NCBI GenBank assembly: GCA_037074705.1
Contig: CM073590.1
Coordinates: forward strand, 37,533,895-37,597,894
Origin: Zhengitettix transpicula
Lineage: Eukaryota > Arthropoda > Insecta > Orthoptera > Tetrigidae
DNA: 64,000 nt
Reading direction: 5' to 3'
The position numbers were made by a program, and so were the translations under genes. This document shows, piece after piece, positions 12,403 to 25,126 of the stretch. Numbering within the stretch: the stretch's first letter is position 1; each line of letters begins with the position of its first letter. The notes beneath the pieces are model-generated. The model saw nothing but the letters and a program-made list of their open reading frames with translations, did not search any database and had not been told where the DNA came from.

Positions 12403-14399
12403 TAAAAACACTTACGCATATATATATAAATAGTACATTTAAGTTAATAAAAGGTCTGTAAAATAATGATCAAAGATTAAATGAAATAATAGGTACCTTA
12501 AGAGTAGGCCACGGCTGACAACAAATGGTTGAATAGACAATGGCTTTCTCAGGAATGCACCAGTCTGAAAAAAAAACCTGATTAGATGCCATCTGAAGGG
12601 GTTTTCAGGAACTATTTCATCTATCATCGAGCATCGAAATTGCTGTTCTTAATATTCCAGTTTATATCAGCAATGTTCAATCTATTTAGGCGGGGAGTTG
12701 TTCATTCATTAACGAAGTAGCATGGAGGTAAACATAACCCATAGAACGGTTAAATACTAAGCCACGTAAGCAGCTTTGTTACATATTGACAATTGACCTA
12801 TTTGAGAACAGAAATTGAGTAACAGTCCTCCATTGATCTTGACAAAAAGATATTTTGAGCATTTTAAATACTGAAAGTCCACCTATACGCTCGTATTTGT
12901 TGACAAAACATTCTTAAAACTTTATAAACGCGGAGAACTTGTTTTTAACGGACGGGGTTTTGCTCGATTCGCTTATTCGAAGCGAAATTCTTAAATTAAT
13001 GGCTTCTATTGACACTGTTACACAACTGTCAACCAGAAAACCTGAAATGAGCGTTTGGAGAAAAGTACGCCAAAGCACGAATAGGTATGGAATGTATACC
13101 TAAAAGTATTAATTCTATAAATATTGCACCGTATAACTTACCAAAATAGAAAAAATAGTAATTAATTTCCTCGCATTTAAAGTCTCTTTCGTTGCAGGAC
13201 TCAAATAAATGATACTGGAAGGTAATATATTATTCAATTTACGTACGGTTCCTTGTAATCTGATGAAATTTGAATAACATAACATAATCCTCGCCACCGT
13301 CGTAAATAGGAACACGGAAAATTAATATCCTCCTCCGGCGTCGATTCTCATTTACAGAAAAATAATTAAATTAGAGAGCATAATTAACTAATTGGATACG
13401 GTACTTTAATTTCTTTGACGCGTCGGATGGCGGCTTTTGGCAAGGGGATTACATTTGTTCCAGGCTTGCGCAGTTACGCAGCCTTCGATGCTAGCCGAAA
13501 ACAACGGCTTAGCTAAAATCTCTGTGGAAAAAGTTACGTTCACCTACTAATCTATACACTGCGAAAAAGTCTCATGTTTTTGTTTGGATATACTTCATAC
13601 TTCCCACACACAAATCCGTTCGAAGAAATAACAAAAAAACAATGTTATTAACACTTTTGAACTCAACGAAATGAGATTCAAAAGATTTTAATCAGGCAGA
13701 TCTCAACGAACTCATGAGTATTTCCTTGTAATTAATTAATCAGAATTACCAATTCTGAATGATAACTGCAGATGAAAATCTATAAAGCGTCGGAAAACAC
13801 AATAGAGCTTAAAAATTATATACAGATTAAAAGCGGTTCAAAGAAGACCTAGTCACACGTATTGATCAGAGAAGAAAGTCAAAACTTTTTCAAGGTGATA
13901 ATAAATGGCGGTGAAATATATCTAATACGAAGTGATAAGTAGTGAAAATAGCATGGCTGAAAGAAAAACCTGAAAAAGTTGAGAAGGCAATTATCTTGAC
14001 GTCCCATAAAAATGATTAATCAGAAATGTTTGGCGGTACAAAGTAACTGAGATAATGTCAGAAGAGCATATAGACCTGATAAGACAAGAAAAAAAAATGT
14101 ATAGTAAATAACAATACCTCAGACAAGAAAATGCATAGAAGTTGAAAAGTTGCTGCGTTCAAAATTTGAAATGATTGTGAACGATTTGCTAAAATTGTCG
14201 CACAGTAAATGTGGCGTAATACACATCGTAACCTTTAACACTAACCATATATATAATAATTAATGGTGTTGAAGTACTGGAATAAAATTAATGCGTATTT
14301 ATGATATAGTGGCGAAGCAATTTTTATCCTGCTCATAATAGAAAAGCATTAGCAAAACTCTAGATAATTTGATCAGATTCGTAAACCAGCAAAAGCCTA

Positions 14400-14700
14400 A
14401 GAAAATATAAATTGGAATAAAATGTTTAGTATTCTAAAGAAAATAGGATTAAAGCAAAATTATTTGCTTAATATACGATCTATGTGAAGGCCAAGTGGAG
14501 TTAGTTCATAAAATAACGGAGAATGTTGTTATAAAGAAAGTAAGGAATGGATGTATCTCTTCACCTCCGTTATTTAACTTACATGTTGACGAAGTACAAT
14601 TAAATTATAGAGAAAACTATTACGAACGAAATTTTTGTTTTATTGTCTTAGATCACGGATGCTTTAGAATGTTTTTTGACAGTAATTGAAATTTACTTTC
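14400..14700 (+). mobile_element. LINE reverse transcriptase relic
   Basis: The plus strand gives INWNKMFSILKKIGLKQNY at about 14410-14470 and then, after a frame change, GQVELVHKITENVVIKKVRN followed by GCISSPPLFNLHVDEV (to about 14600). This corresponds to the RT segment 'WNKL...L..IG......I..LY.GQ.......VRQGC.LSP.LFN.Y..E' of LINE reverse transcriptases. Unlike the relic at 7010 it covers the region before the catalytic YxDD, which is not recognisable here. Flanking sequence from about 13850 to 15130 may belong to the same element but is too decayed to assign. Confidence 0.7.
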
Positions 14701-15236
14701 GGAGGACTTTGGAATAAAGTATATAGGGATAAATACGGCAATAACTAGTAATAAACCAAGTTGATCCAACTAATGGAAAAAATCTAATATATATCATGGC
14801 CAAAAGTCAGTATTAAATAATTAAATTTAAAATTACAATAAAAAATAGTTCGTACCTATTATCACGGAACTCTTCAGTTGTTATATAAATAACAAAATAT
14901 GAATTGATATAAACCTTTAAACGGAAAAATATTTACTCCTTCATACAATCTACTAACATTTAAAGTGTTTGGAGAATAAAATCATTGAGCTGTGTGGTTG
15001 GGAAATTTGTAATGTTGAAAACCTTGAATGTGGCTTTTGAAATCAAAGCCTGAAAAAAATGCAATCTTAAATGAATTGTTAATGAAAGAACGAGTAATTT
15101 TTAGAAAGTATCGGCGAAAGTAGAAAACGTACCTAGTTGATGGGTTACAGTACTGTGTTGTCCAGGTTTACTTTAACACTGTAAAGTAAGGTACACGTGT
15201 GAACACAGCACACATACACAAATATATATATATATA

Positions 15237-16540
15237 CAGAGGGGCCCAAAAAAATGTATCCACTGGTTAACAGTCCATAACTTGCAAACTTATTGACGAA
15301 GTTGTCTCTTTTTTGGTAGTGTAATAGTTTGTAGTTCCGCCAATCGCCACATAAACGTTGCATTGCGTTTTTTTTTTGTCAGAGTACAGTCGCCAGATAG
15401 TTAGTGTTTTATTGTTAGTTGTTCCCTGTTAATCGAGTAAACATGGCTGGCGTAAGGCTTACATTTGATGAAAGGAAGTCTGTTTTAAAGTGGTATTTTA
15501 AGTACGAAAACATTAATGAGGTTCAAGGTTCAACGGCAATGGCGAAATGTGTATCAAACAGAGCCACCGACACATTTAACGATTCGTCGCATTCGAGACA
15601 AATTTGAAGCCGAATGCTGTGTTAAAGATGTACACAAACAACGATCTGGACGACACGTAACAGTAACAAGTCCCATCTTGTGTTACAATTCACCCGCTCA
15701 CCACAGAAGTCTGTGTGTCCGTGAAACTGGAGTAAGTCGCTCAAGTGTTCAGCAAAGTGGAAGTGCTACATCCCAAGAATGGTACACGCAATGAACGAGG
15801 ACGATTCAGATGGAGTACAGCGAGTGGTTTAATAACATGGTGCGCAACGATGAAGAGCTTGCGGAGATGATAGTGTGGTCTGATGAGGCACAGTTCAATA
15901 CAGTAAATCGCCACAATTGCATCTACTGGGCCGCCGAAAATCCAAACGTCCATGTAGACAAAGCCAGGAGTAAATGTGTGGTGTGGGTTGTCTTACCGGG
16001 GCCATTCTTCTTTGACGGTACAGTTACCGGTGAGTTGTACCTTCAGAAGCTTCAAACATCTCTTTTACCTGCCATCCAAGACTTGTATGGAGACGGAAGA
16101 TTTTACTTTCAACAAGATGGTGCCCCAGCCCACTACCACAATCGTGTTAGGGCTTATATCGACTAAAATCTACCAGGAAGATGGATAGGCCGTAGAGGTG
16201 CTGTAGGGTATCCACCACGTTCCTTCTGGACTTTTACCTGTGGGGAACACTAAAGGACGTCGTTTATCGACAAAAGCCACACACATTGGATGAACTTGGA
16301 GAATCCATCGTACTTTAATGTGCAAATATCCAACTGAACACGTTGCAGTCAGTAGTTCGTGCTGCAGTTTGGCGACATCGTTTGTGTGTGGATGTTAATG
16401 GTGACCATTTCGAACACCTACAGTGATATCTTTAAGCTGGACTTGAAGAGCTACACTTTCACCAAAAATGATACAACTCCGTCAATTAGTTTGCAAGTTA
16501 TGGACGGTTAACCAGTGGATACATTTTTTGGGCCCCTCTG
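15237..16540 (+). mobile_element. Tc1/mariner-superfamily transposon, full length, inactive
   Basis: A 1304-bp element bounded by inverted repeats of about 70 bp, CAGAGGGGCCCAAAAAAATG at the left and its complement ending GGGCCCCTCTG at 16540. The outer 65 bases pair with only a few mismatches. It sits between TA dinucleotides in a (TA)n tract, as expected for TA-target insertion. The body encodes one broken transposase. Preservation of both ends and few lesions point to a relatively recent insertion compared with other relics here. Confidence 0.95.
15443..16430 (+). pseudogene. Tc1/mariner-type transposase, broken
   Basis: The start is ATG at 15443: MAGVRLTFDERKSVLKWYF, an N-terminal helix-turn-helix of the DUF4817 kind. 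Near 15526-15539 a 7-bp tandem duplication (GTTCAAG/GTTCAAC) shifts the frame; the second frame gives RQWRNVYQTEPPTHLTIRRI and RSGRHVT before another shift near 15670. The catalytic part resumes about 15810: MIVWSDEAQFN with the first Asp, then FYFQQDGAPAH with the second. GAC-TAA at 16161-16166 is a nonsense change, and the third acidic residue region after it (GRWIGRRGA onward) is damaged. The C-terminus is DVNGDHFEHLQ near 16420. Two frameshifts and at least two stops make it a pseudogene. The C-terminal motif is shared with the remnant at 46310-46490. Confidence 0.9.
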
Positions 16541-16566
16541 TATATATCATATACACGTTCTAAATT

Positions 16567-16869
16567 TCATTTATATTCAGATTGGGCCATAGATATCGAT
16601 TTTAAATTCATAACTTTTCCCGAGTCGAGGAATTGTTGTCTTTGAATAACATTGTCAACTGGTGCAGAGATTTGAATTAATTGACGTTTGTAGGGCATGA
16701 TTTGACCCAGAGAGTTGCTTGACAATTTCATTGGATGCAGTTTGAGTATAAGTTGGCCGAATTTTTGCATCAAATTCATGGTGATTATAGATGCAATGTT
16801 TTTTGGAGAAATTTGACTGAGGGAGTCGTATATATACTTCAATTGCTTGAATTGTCGTGTAGAAAGCAA
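16567..16869 (-). other. Unrecognised 100-codon open frame, possible mobile-element protein
   Basis: On the minus strand, just past the right end of the mariner element, is an open frame containing YIYDSLSQISPKNIASIITM and later MPYKRQLIQI and RQQFLDSG. The mix of Leu, Lys and Ser with regular hydrophobic spacing looks protein-like rather than random AT-rich sequence. The tail vaguely resembles the short basic protein found next to structural genes in Polinton/adintovirus-type elements. That likeness is from memory and weak. No start context or partner genes are seen. It may be a fragment of an older element or chance. Confidence 0.25.
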
Positions 16870-19800
16870 GGGAGAAACGCTGGATTAAAAATGTCAACTA
16901 TTTCATCTGCTTTCATTCCTGTGTCTGAGCGATTTCAATGTTCAGAAACCAATTTACACACGACCATACTGGAATATGATCCACTTGATTTTTTTTGGAA
17001 TTGCTTTATTATCTGAGCGTCTTCTAGACAGGCGTTTTCGTATTTCAGTGAAGTAGCGGTAAAATAAATAACTACTTTCATCTTCTATTTTCTTGCGAAG
17101 TGACAATCATAATTTTTGTTTTCACCACAATGCACAATAAATCAACCCTGAGAAACGATTCTTGTTTATTTCAAGCTTTATAAAAATTAAATCGTTTTTG
17201 TGTTATGTCTCTTTATATAATCATAATAATATTATTTCACAATAAAGTAAAGAGGGTGATCATCAAAAAATATTAATTAATTATGAAGATCTTATCTGAA
17301 GATTGTCTAGGTCCGCTAAAGATGATATTTCCAGACGTGATAAGTCCCGAGTCCTTGAGGTAGAAATTTTGTGGCCGACTCTTATTGAAAGTATTACTTA
17401 TTCTTATAAAGGAAGACTCTTTTATATGTAATATTATTTTAATTTCCGTGGAAGACACATTACATATCATTTGCAAACAGAAAGTGGAGGTATCTACTAC
17501 GTCATTAAGAGACTTTCCGAGTCCTATGTTAATTTTCCGAGCTCGGCATGAAACGCAGTTAATTTGCAGCTATAGTAATGGCTCTCATTCAGTGAGCAGG
17601 GCTAATTTAAAGTATGGTCTTAATTTGCACCAGATAATCACGAACTGTCCAAGTCGCTTAAAGATGAAAGCTCATCCAGCCGAATCCACCCTGCCAGTGG
17701 TCGTAACGAAATCCGAAGTTAATATACTGGCTGCATAAATTTCAATCCATTCCAAGCGAACGCAAATCTCCTTAAAGGGATGCATCTGGAACGGAGCGGC
17801 AATTCCACACCCCTACGGCCCTACGCCTTCCTTAAGCCGTAAGACGATGAGCCCCCTCTCAGATTTATTTCGATATGCAAATAGAACGGAACCTATATTC
17901 AAACTTGAGGTTATCGTGTATTTTTTCCCCGATGCTTTCAATCTGTGTTTCGAGGGAGGCAGTGTAATAGCAAGCGTAAACATAACTCTGTCAACGTAAC
18001 AGATTCTTCGTTCCTCGAATAAAACTTCATAGAATGAGGATATATGGTTGGATATTCATATGATATTCCTGGGTTGGCATAATAATTCTTATACGAAAAG
18101 CAATTTGTATGTAATTACGAGTTATGTAGTTGTAACAACCAGAAAATAAAACTAATCGTAGCTAGAAATGATGGGTACAAATCTACGGAATTATCATCAT
18201 CGTTCATGAATGTTGTTTATTATTACATTTGTAATGATATATTTGAAAATTTATACCGCGTTTACTTGTCAGTGACTAAATATTTTACACTGACGTCATA
18301 CTGCAGGTCATTTAGAATTAAAAAATAAATTTTTATTTTCAGTATAGGTGACAACTCGTGACCATACAAAATAATGTATAATTGGACTTATACACGCTTC
18401 AAATAGTATAATTACTGGAGTAAATGCCTAATGAATACGTTGTGCAGAAAAATACTGAGTGAAACAAATCTAATTTTTGTAAAATTACGTCGACAAACAA
18501 CGAAAAATGAGATATGTTCTAACAAAACGCATATGATCTAACACATATGCATCTCATAATTGCCTATGTATAAATAGCAACTAAAAAAGTGTATCCCTTG
18601 TTTTATTTTACAGTCCAGTTCGTTATTATACGTTATACGTCACAATAAGGTTAATACGTCGATTATTTCTAATTATTTTTAACAGCCATAGTTTGTTCTT
18701 CTTCAAGAGTTCAATTTTAATAATTTTAAATAGCCGAAAACATAATTTATCAACGATGTTTTGCAATGAAAATTATGAAAATGTAAAAAAATTTGGCACC
18801 TTTAAAATAAATTTAAGAAGTACTTAAGCATATTTGTCTTCAAGAAGGAGAGAAAAAAAATTGGAGGCGAGGTTCAATTCCACATCCATTTAAATTATTT
18901 CATGACCTCTGGTTGCTTCGTATCTCTTTGATTCAAATGATGATTAATTGTAATTAAAAGTTTAATATTGTGTTAAAGTCGCGTCCAATTGCCAACAGTC
19001 CTATGATTATTATTTTGTTTGTGATTAATTATGAAACATGTAAACCCTTTAGGCTAATAAATTATGATTCCATTGAAATGATGACTGTCTTTTTTTTTAA
19101 TTTTGCGAATTGCCCCAGGCTTCAGCCTTAACAGGCACGAGTGTGGATTCAAATAGCTGGATTTTCATAGTCAGCAACGACTGGACAAGATTCCGGTGCA
19201 TTAACCAATGAAAGAAATAATATTATTTCTGATTTTTGGACTAAGGTACATGTTTATAAGTATCCTCCAAATTGTATAATTTTATTCACTGATAGTCAAC
19301 AGTTAACACGAATTCGAAGTTTAATTTGGTTTAGATTACACTTAATAGGGCATCATTTTTTGAAACTGGCTATGTAATGTCATATTAGCCTAATATTTCA
19401 AAGGTTAGAATTAAACTTTCTAACAAAAGTTTAAAATATGATTGAAAATTAATTACCCTAGATATGAAACTAAACATAATTCATAAGGAAAATTAATTTG
19501 ACAAAGCACGAAGAAAATCACGATTAATATAATTAATTGAAACGATTTAAGGTTCCATCAAACATAACAGTTTCAAGACGAAGTTTTAAAAACGATAGTT
19601 AAATTATTTCCTTGTGGGTGTGGGTGGGTGTGGTTACATTTGTGGATAAATAGTGTACTCCAGGAGTCGTGCTACAGAAATCACGGCTAATAATTTCCGT
19701 CAATTTTTTAGTGTCGACAAGCTTTACGTTAATCATCTATTTTTGGCAGGTTGAAACAGGTAAACTACTCATAAAGTTTAAACATTTATCACGCAAAGAT

Positions 19801-22379
19801 TGAAAAACTTGACAGTATGTCTACCAGTTGCCAACTAATATTTCATACCGTTAATAAATACTCTCCTATACGCGTCTCAAAGTAGGTTAAAGAAACGAAA
19901 AATTTATAACACTTCTTTGCCCCACTTTTCAGACCGTAAAAATTGATTAATAACTTTTTGTACATTTTAAATGCATACAAAAATAAAATATTATCTGCAA
20001 AATATTTGTTCAGTACCTAATCAATATTCTGGAAAATTATAAATTTAATATAAATTTCATCTGCTATTGATTGTTCTCTGCGAATACAGCAAACCGCATA
20101 GCCGTATTTGCAGTAATTTGCATCCATATTTAATGCGCGGCATCTAATTAATATAGTATTCGACAGATGTAATTCAGTTTGTACTTTTTCTGTGGGAACG
20201 TGCAGTTGTTCTCCCCCTAACGACAGCGTGTGGACGGTCTCTTTCTCTAGGGAGCCCAAAAGTTAAAACTCGGAAGATTAATTTGTTTGCCCTTTGTTAT
20301 TTCTGAATTAACATGTTTTTTATCTAGTGTCAAATAATTTTCAATGAAAACTAAGATTCTAGTTTTAACTAGTGTTACAGCCTGTAACAAAATAGGCTTA
20401 CCTTTTCTACAAGCGATACCTTCGCTCGTGACAAGGCATCGTTTATAGTTACTTCCTGCTTACTATCTTTTTAGGATATTCATCCTTCTCCATTCACTTA
20501 GGAACATTGACATTTATTTTAAATTTAATATGAAGCATTTTTGGCGTATTTTTATCTAAAATCTTTGCATTGTGCCAATCAAACGAATCTTTGGAGACGA
20601 CAGATTCATTATCAATGCAGAGTTTTGTATTGAACATATATTATTTTTTGGGGATTTTAATGATAGTATCCTGTGTAGCACTAATTTCAATCGAAGCAAG
20701 ATATTTTGTAAATAACAGTGTTTATTATAGGTACCAAATGTGTCTTGTAGTTTTTATCACAAAGAAAAGAGTATTGGTTGATTTGTAATTGATAGATATT
20801 TTTATAAAGATTTGGAAAAACTTGTGATATAAAATTTTTAAATAATGGAGAAAAATAAAAAAATTATTACAGGAATCCGTATTATTAGAAATCTAAGACA
20901 CCAATCTTAAATACAGCTATAATTTAGGACATCCAGTCTATCGTTGTAATCCAATACGAAACTACACCTTCCTCCCAAGTCGTTCCGTAAACTTAAAGAT
21001 CAAAATTGACTGCTCTAAAATGTTTTAGAATATTAGACAAGAAACACACAAATTTGAAACTACTTCACGTGGAACAAATACTCTACTCAAGGCAAGCATA
21101 TTAATGTTTAATAAATAAATAGGACAAAATAGAACTACTCGTTTTGGAATATACGACAGAAATGTCCAGCCATCATAAAAATGTGGGGTAAATGCAACAA
21201 AATAAATAAATTCCAGTGAAAAATTTATTTGACATCCACATTTCAATAAGTATATTAGAACTCGAGTGTAGGAACTATTGCATAATTCAGGAGAAGAATT
21301 GATTGTAGATTAATTTACTACTATTCAAATATGGGGATGACTGTTCGCTTAATATCTCCTAATAATTGATTAAATAATAATAATAATGGAGGATTCTTCT
21401 AATTATATCGGAGCATTTTCTTACTTTCACTTAAGTTTGTGTGTGCAGAGGCCGATGTCTGATACTTTTCTGAAGTACTTATTATCCGAAAACACTTAAC
21501 GATATGACCAGATTCATTGATATATCAACAGATGATGCTGGTTTTCGGTTAACAGAATGAGATTTGATCACAATAGATGCTGTTAGCGGATCCAATTAAA
21601 ATATAAATAGATTTTTGTTTTTATACTTCTTCGAATGACTTTTTTAGCATTCGAAATAAGAGTAGATAAGCATACTTGATCAAGTATCCGATCATTATGT
21701 GTTAAAATTATATATTCATTTAAAAATAATTTTTCTTATTTTCCACATTTATATCTAATTTCATGTTACTTAAATTACGGCTTGAACGTAATTGATAATG
21801 ATGATGAAGGTTTATCACTGTTGACAATTCAGTTCGTCTAGTGTTACTTATTGGGTTAAAATTGTGTACGACACAGAGAAGAAGAAATTATTGCATTCAA
21901 CGTGACCATACCCAAACGTTCCCAGAACGTATCAGTAACATAAAAGTGTACCATACTAGGATCTTGTTGAGCATCGTCTCCTTCAAGCATCGTTATGAGT
22001 GTATACAGAGTTTCCAATGTTTTTAGTCTTAGCTGAAAGATGCCTGGAAGGTACTTTTCGTAATTGTTTAGTATTACTAGCGATTCCTCCTGAATGTTCT
22101 CCAGTGTGTGAAATATTCCTCCCTTGAAGTATATTTTTTATAGTCGAGAAAGGACGTCACACGAGGCAAGGACGGATGGATGTGAAGGACGAAGTTCCAC
22201 AATCATTTGTTTTTCGTCATAAAGGCCTGCATGATGAACAGAGTATGTTGCAACACCCAATCTCACATTAAATTCGTCGGGAAAAACTATAGAAGCCTTC
22301 GTACGGTAACCCCATAATATGGCGTGTGCAATGAATGGTTTACCAAACGAAGGAATTACCAGAATTTCATTCACAACAT

Positions 22380-22775
22380 CGACTTTATGCCGGTTGACGG
22401 CTGGCCTGAAAGAGGTTCGTCACCTTCCACATTTTTTAAAATCATTTAAGTCAATCGTAAGTTTACTTGTGAACTAAATTTAATCTCCCAATTCTTGCTT
22501 CAAAAACAGAGTAGTTTCCAACGTTGAAAATCACCTCAACTTTATCCAGAAAGTTGGTCTCTGATCTCCGTCAGCGTCAGTCTTTTGTTGGTTAACAGCT
22601 GACCTGAAAGGGGATCGTCAGCAGCCATTGTTCTACTTTTCGTTACATCATCTAAGCTATTCGTAAGTTTAACTGGACTAAATTTCATCTCCAAATTCAT
22701 ACTTCAAAATCTGAGTAGTTTCCAACGTTGAAACTCGCCACCACTTTATCGTGAAAGTTGGTATCTGAAATCCTC
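22380..22775. repeat. Diverged tandem duplication, about 198-bp unit
   Basis: Two adjacent copies: TTGACGGCTGGCCTGAAAGA from 22394 corresponds to TTAACAGCTGACCTGAAAGG from 22592. Both units also contain GAGTAGTTTCCAACGTTGAAA and end at AAGTTGGTCTCTGA / AAGTTGGTATCTGA. Many substitutions and small indels show the duplication is old. The function or origin of the unit is unknown. Confidence 0.8.
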
Positions 22776-24018
22776 TGACAATTTCGCAAGTAACGCAAAA
22801 TGCTCAAAAAAAAACTAAAAGCGACCACCTAACTAATTTCCTTGACACAATGCTTCACAAAGGTTGTATGAAGTACAGTGGGGCGGTGTTTCATGGACTC
22901 ATTCAACCTTCACGAGCTTCTTAGACACATCTGGAACGTTTGGGTGGCACCTTGTCTAATACATTACGAAACGAAAGGAAGTTAAATTTTAGGAGACTAA
23001 TGACTTTTTCCAATCTCTATTTAATAAATTTTATAAAAGGTTATTTATTGCTGTTTGAGCTTTGGCATCTACCTTTAAGTGACTCGGTGAGTCGTAATGG
23101 AGTTATTTTAAGATTTTTGATCTCAGACGTAATATTCTTAAAATAATTTTGTTTATATTACTACTTCTTAATTATGGGTAAAAATAGACTTGGAACTTGA
23201 ATTTCATGAATACATTAGGATTAAGTAATTGGTTTTCACTGATGAGGGAAGACCTGTCTAGATCCCAGTGCGGTAAATATTAGAGGACACGCGTGTGGTC
23301 CCGCGTGAAGGAAGTTATGAAAATCGACGACATCTGTCTAATTGATTGTTACATAATTCGCGGTAGTGAAGGGACGTACGATATCCTATAAAACAGCAGG
23401 CTTGGACACTCCGTCGAGAGTTATAGCCCCATTCATATTGACGCAAGGATATTTATACGCATTATTTCCTCTACGAGCGGCGACGATGTGATGGATCAAA
23501 TCAATCACCACTCCCTCCTATATCACTCGTTCATCACTTCAGGCGAGAAATGCACAATATTAAATGGAAAGTTACATTCCGTATTCAGCATTGGCGCTCA
23601 TATTGCTGAGAAAGGAGAACAATATGGCGAGGGAGGAAAACGAGCCATTTTAAAACCAATATATTTTTAACGGGAGATTTTAAGTATTTGATCAATGTAG
23701 GTCATTATATTTAATTAAATTATGTCTTATAGTAAAGTTTATTGTGTAGAACTTTGTCAGCACCCTTAAAAATAATATAAATGATGTGTATCGAATTTCC
23801 AAATTATTGGTGACATTTATAATCCTCGTCATTTAGGCTCTATAATGCGGTTATCATTAAAAAGACACGGGTCCAGTGATCATTAACATAAAAAAAATAT
23901 TGTTTGTTTACAATAAGACCGTTCAGCATGATTTCTAACAAAATGGTCTGTTAAATGCGAAAACTGCTTCAAATCACAACTAAGAAATTCCGATGTTATA
24001 ACGCTTGCTTATTGCCAA

Positions 24019-24041
24019 ATTATATATATATATATATATAT
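24019..24041. repeat. (AT)n microsatellite
   Basis: Alternating AT tract. Confidence 0.9.
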
Positions 24042-24454
24042 TAGTAGAATTATTTAATTATTATTCATACACAGGCAAGGAAATTACTTTAGCATTTCAC
24101 TTTCTTTATATGATGGCATTCTTAGGAACTTGAACCAGAAGAAACATGATCATAAATGCACTTAGTTATTTTACGATGCCCAAGAAAATGAGGGACATAG
24201 TCACGTTTGAAATTTTCAAGACTGCACAGGATGACTCTGAAGAACAATTATTGAGTTCCGAATCAAAAACCACATTACTATCTCGAATTATTTATTACGA
24301 AGAAGAAATTATACTAAATTTGAGTAAGTTTTTTAAAAACAATTTAATTTAAAAAAATATTATGGAGATTTTCAAATCGTAATGCTGAGTTCTAAAATTC
24401 TAAAATCATTACAAGTAAAAAAAAAGTATTGCATGAGATTTTTAAATTTTAGGT

Positions 24455-25126
24455 TTCGGATGTCAATAAGATAGTAATATAAATGTCCAGAAATTTCTCA
24501 TATGAAGCGCTTTTCTTTTACTTGCGTTTCATTCATGAGGACATGCGAAACCGATGTCATCTGAAGTCCCATTCTCTCACACTTTCTCATATTTCTCTTT
24601 CCAGAGGAAAACGGTCATACAGATTTGCTGGTAATTTTCTGTTTTTATACAGAAGCGTGACGAGGTATTGAGCCACATAAACTCCCGCCTTAAATAGTAG
24701 ATTTTATAACATCTTGATAATTTCGATTTTTACAAGAACCGAATTCGATGAAACTTTATATGTTCGTTATAAAGAGGTGTAACAATGTTTTAATGAATAT
24801 GAACCTTCCTATCGCCATATAAAGACTAAATTACGATCGTTCCAAAAGTGGATTTAATTGCTGGGGCAACGGATTTTGTTCGCGTTACAGAGAAACATCT
24901 AAATTTGTTTCCTACGAAGTAGTAAATAGCTCTGAGGCTGTCATCCCCCATTTAAAATTTCCATATTTACTTTTACTTGTAAGGTGCATGTATTGGTAGG
25001 TAAAAAAATCTTTTATATCGAGATATGCGAGAAGGCCAAGACTTCAGATGAATGAAACGAAATAAAAAGAAAAGCGCTTGAATATGAGCAATTTTTCGAC
25101 AAAATTACTATCTTATTGACATCCAA
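24455..25126. mobile_element. TIR element / MITE, unclassified
   Basis: Long inverted repeats bound a 670-bp segment. The left arm (about 24455-24600) begins GGATGTCAATAAGATAGTAA and holds AAGCGCTTTTCTTTTACTTG; the right arm (about 25015-25126), read on the minus strand, begins GGATGTCAATAAGATAGTAA and holds AAGCGCTTTTCTTTTTATTT. The left arm has an extra insertion of about 24 bp after CATTCAT. The interior has no transposase resemblance. This looks like a non-autonomous DNA element or an inverted duplication. Confidence 0.75.

Noticed and set aside
22138..22374. 78-codon minus-strand frame
   Set aside because: It reads more like a protein than most short frames here, but I know no family and see no neighbouring element. 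Left unannotated.
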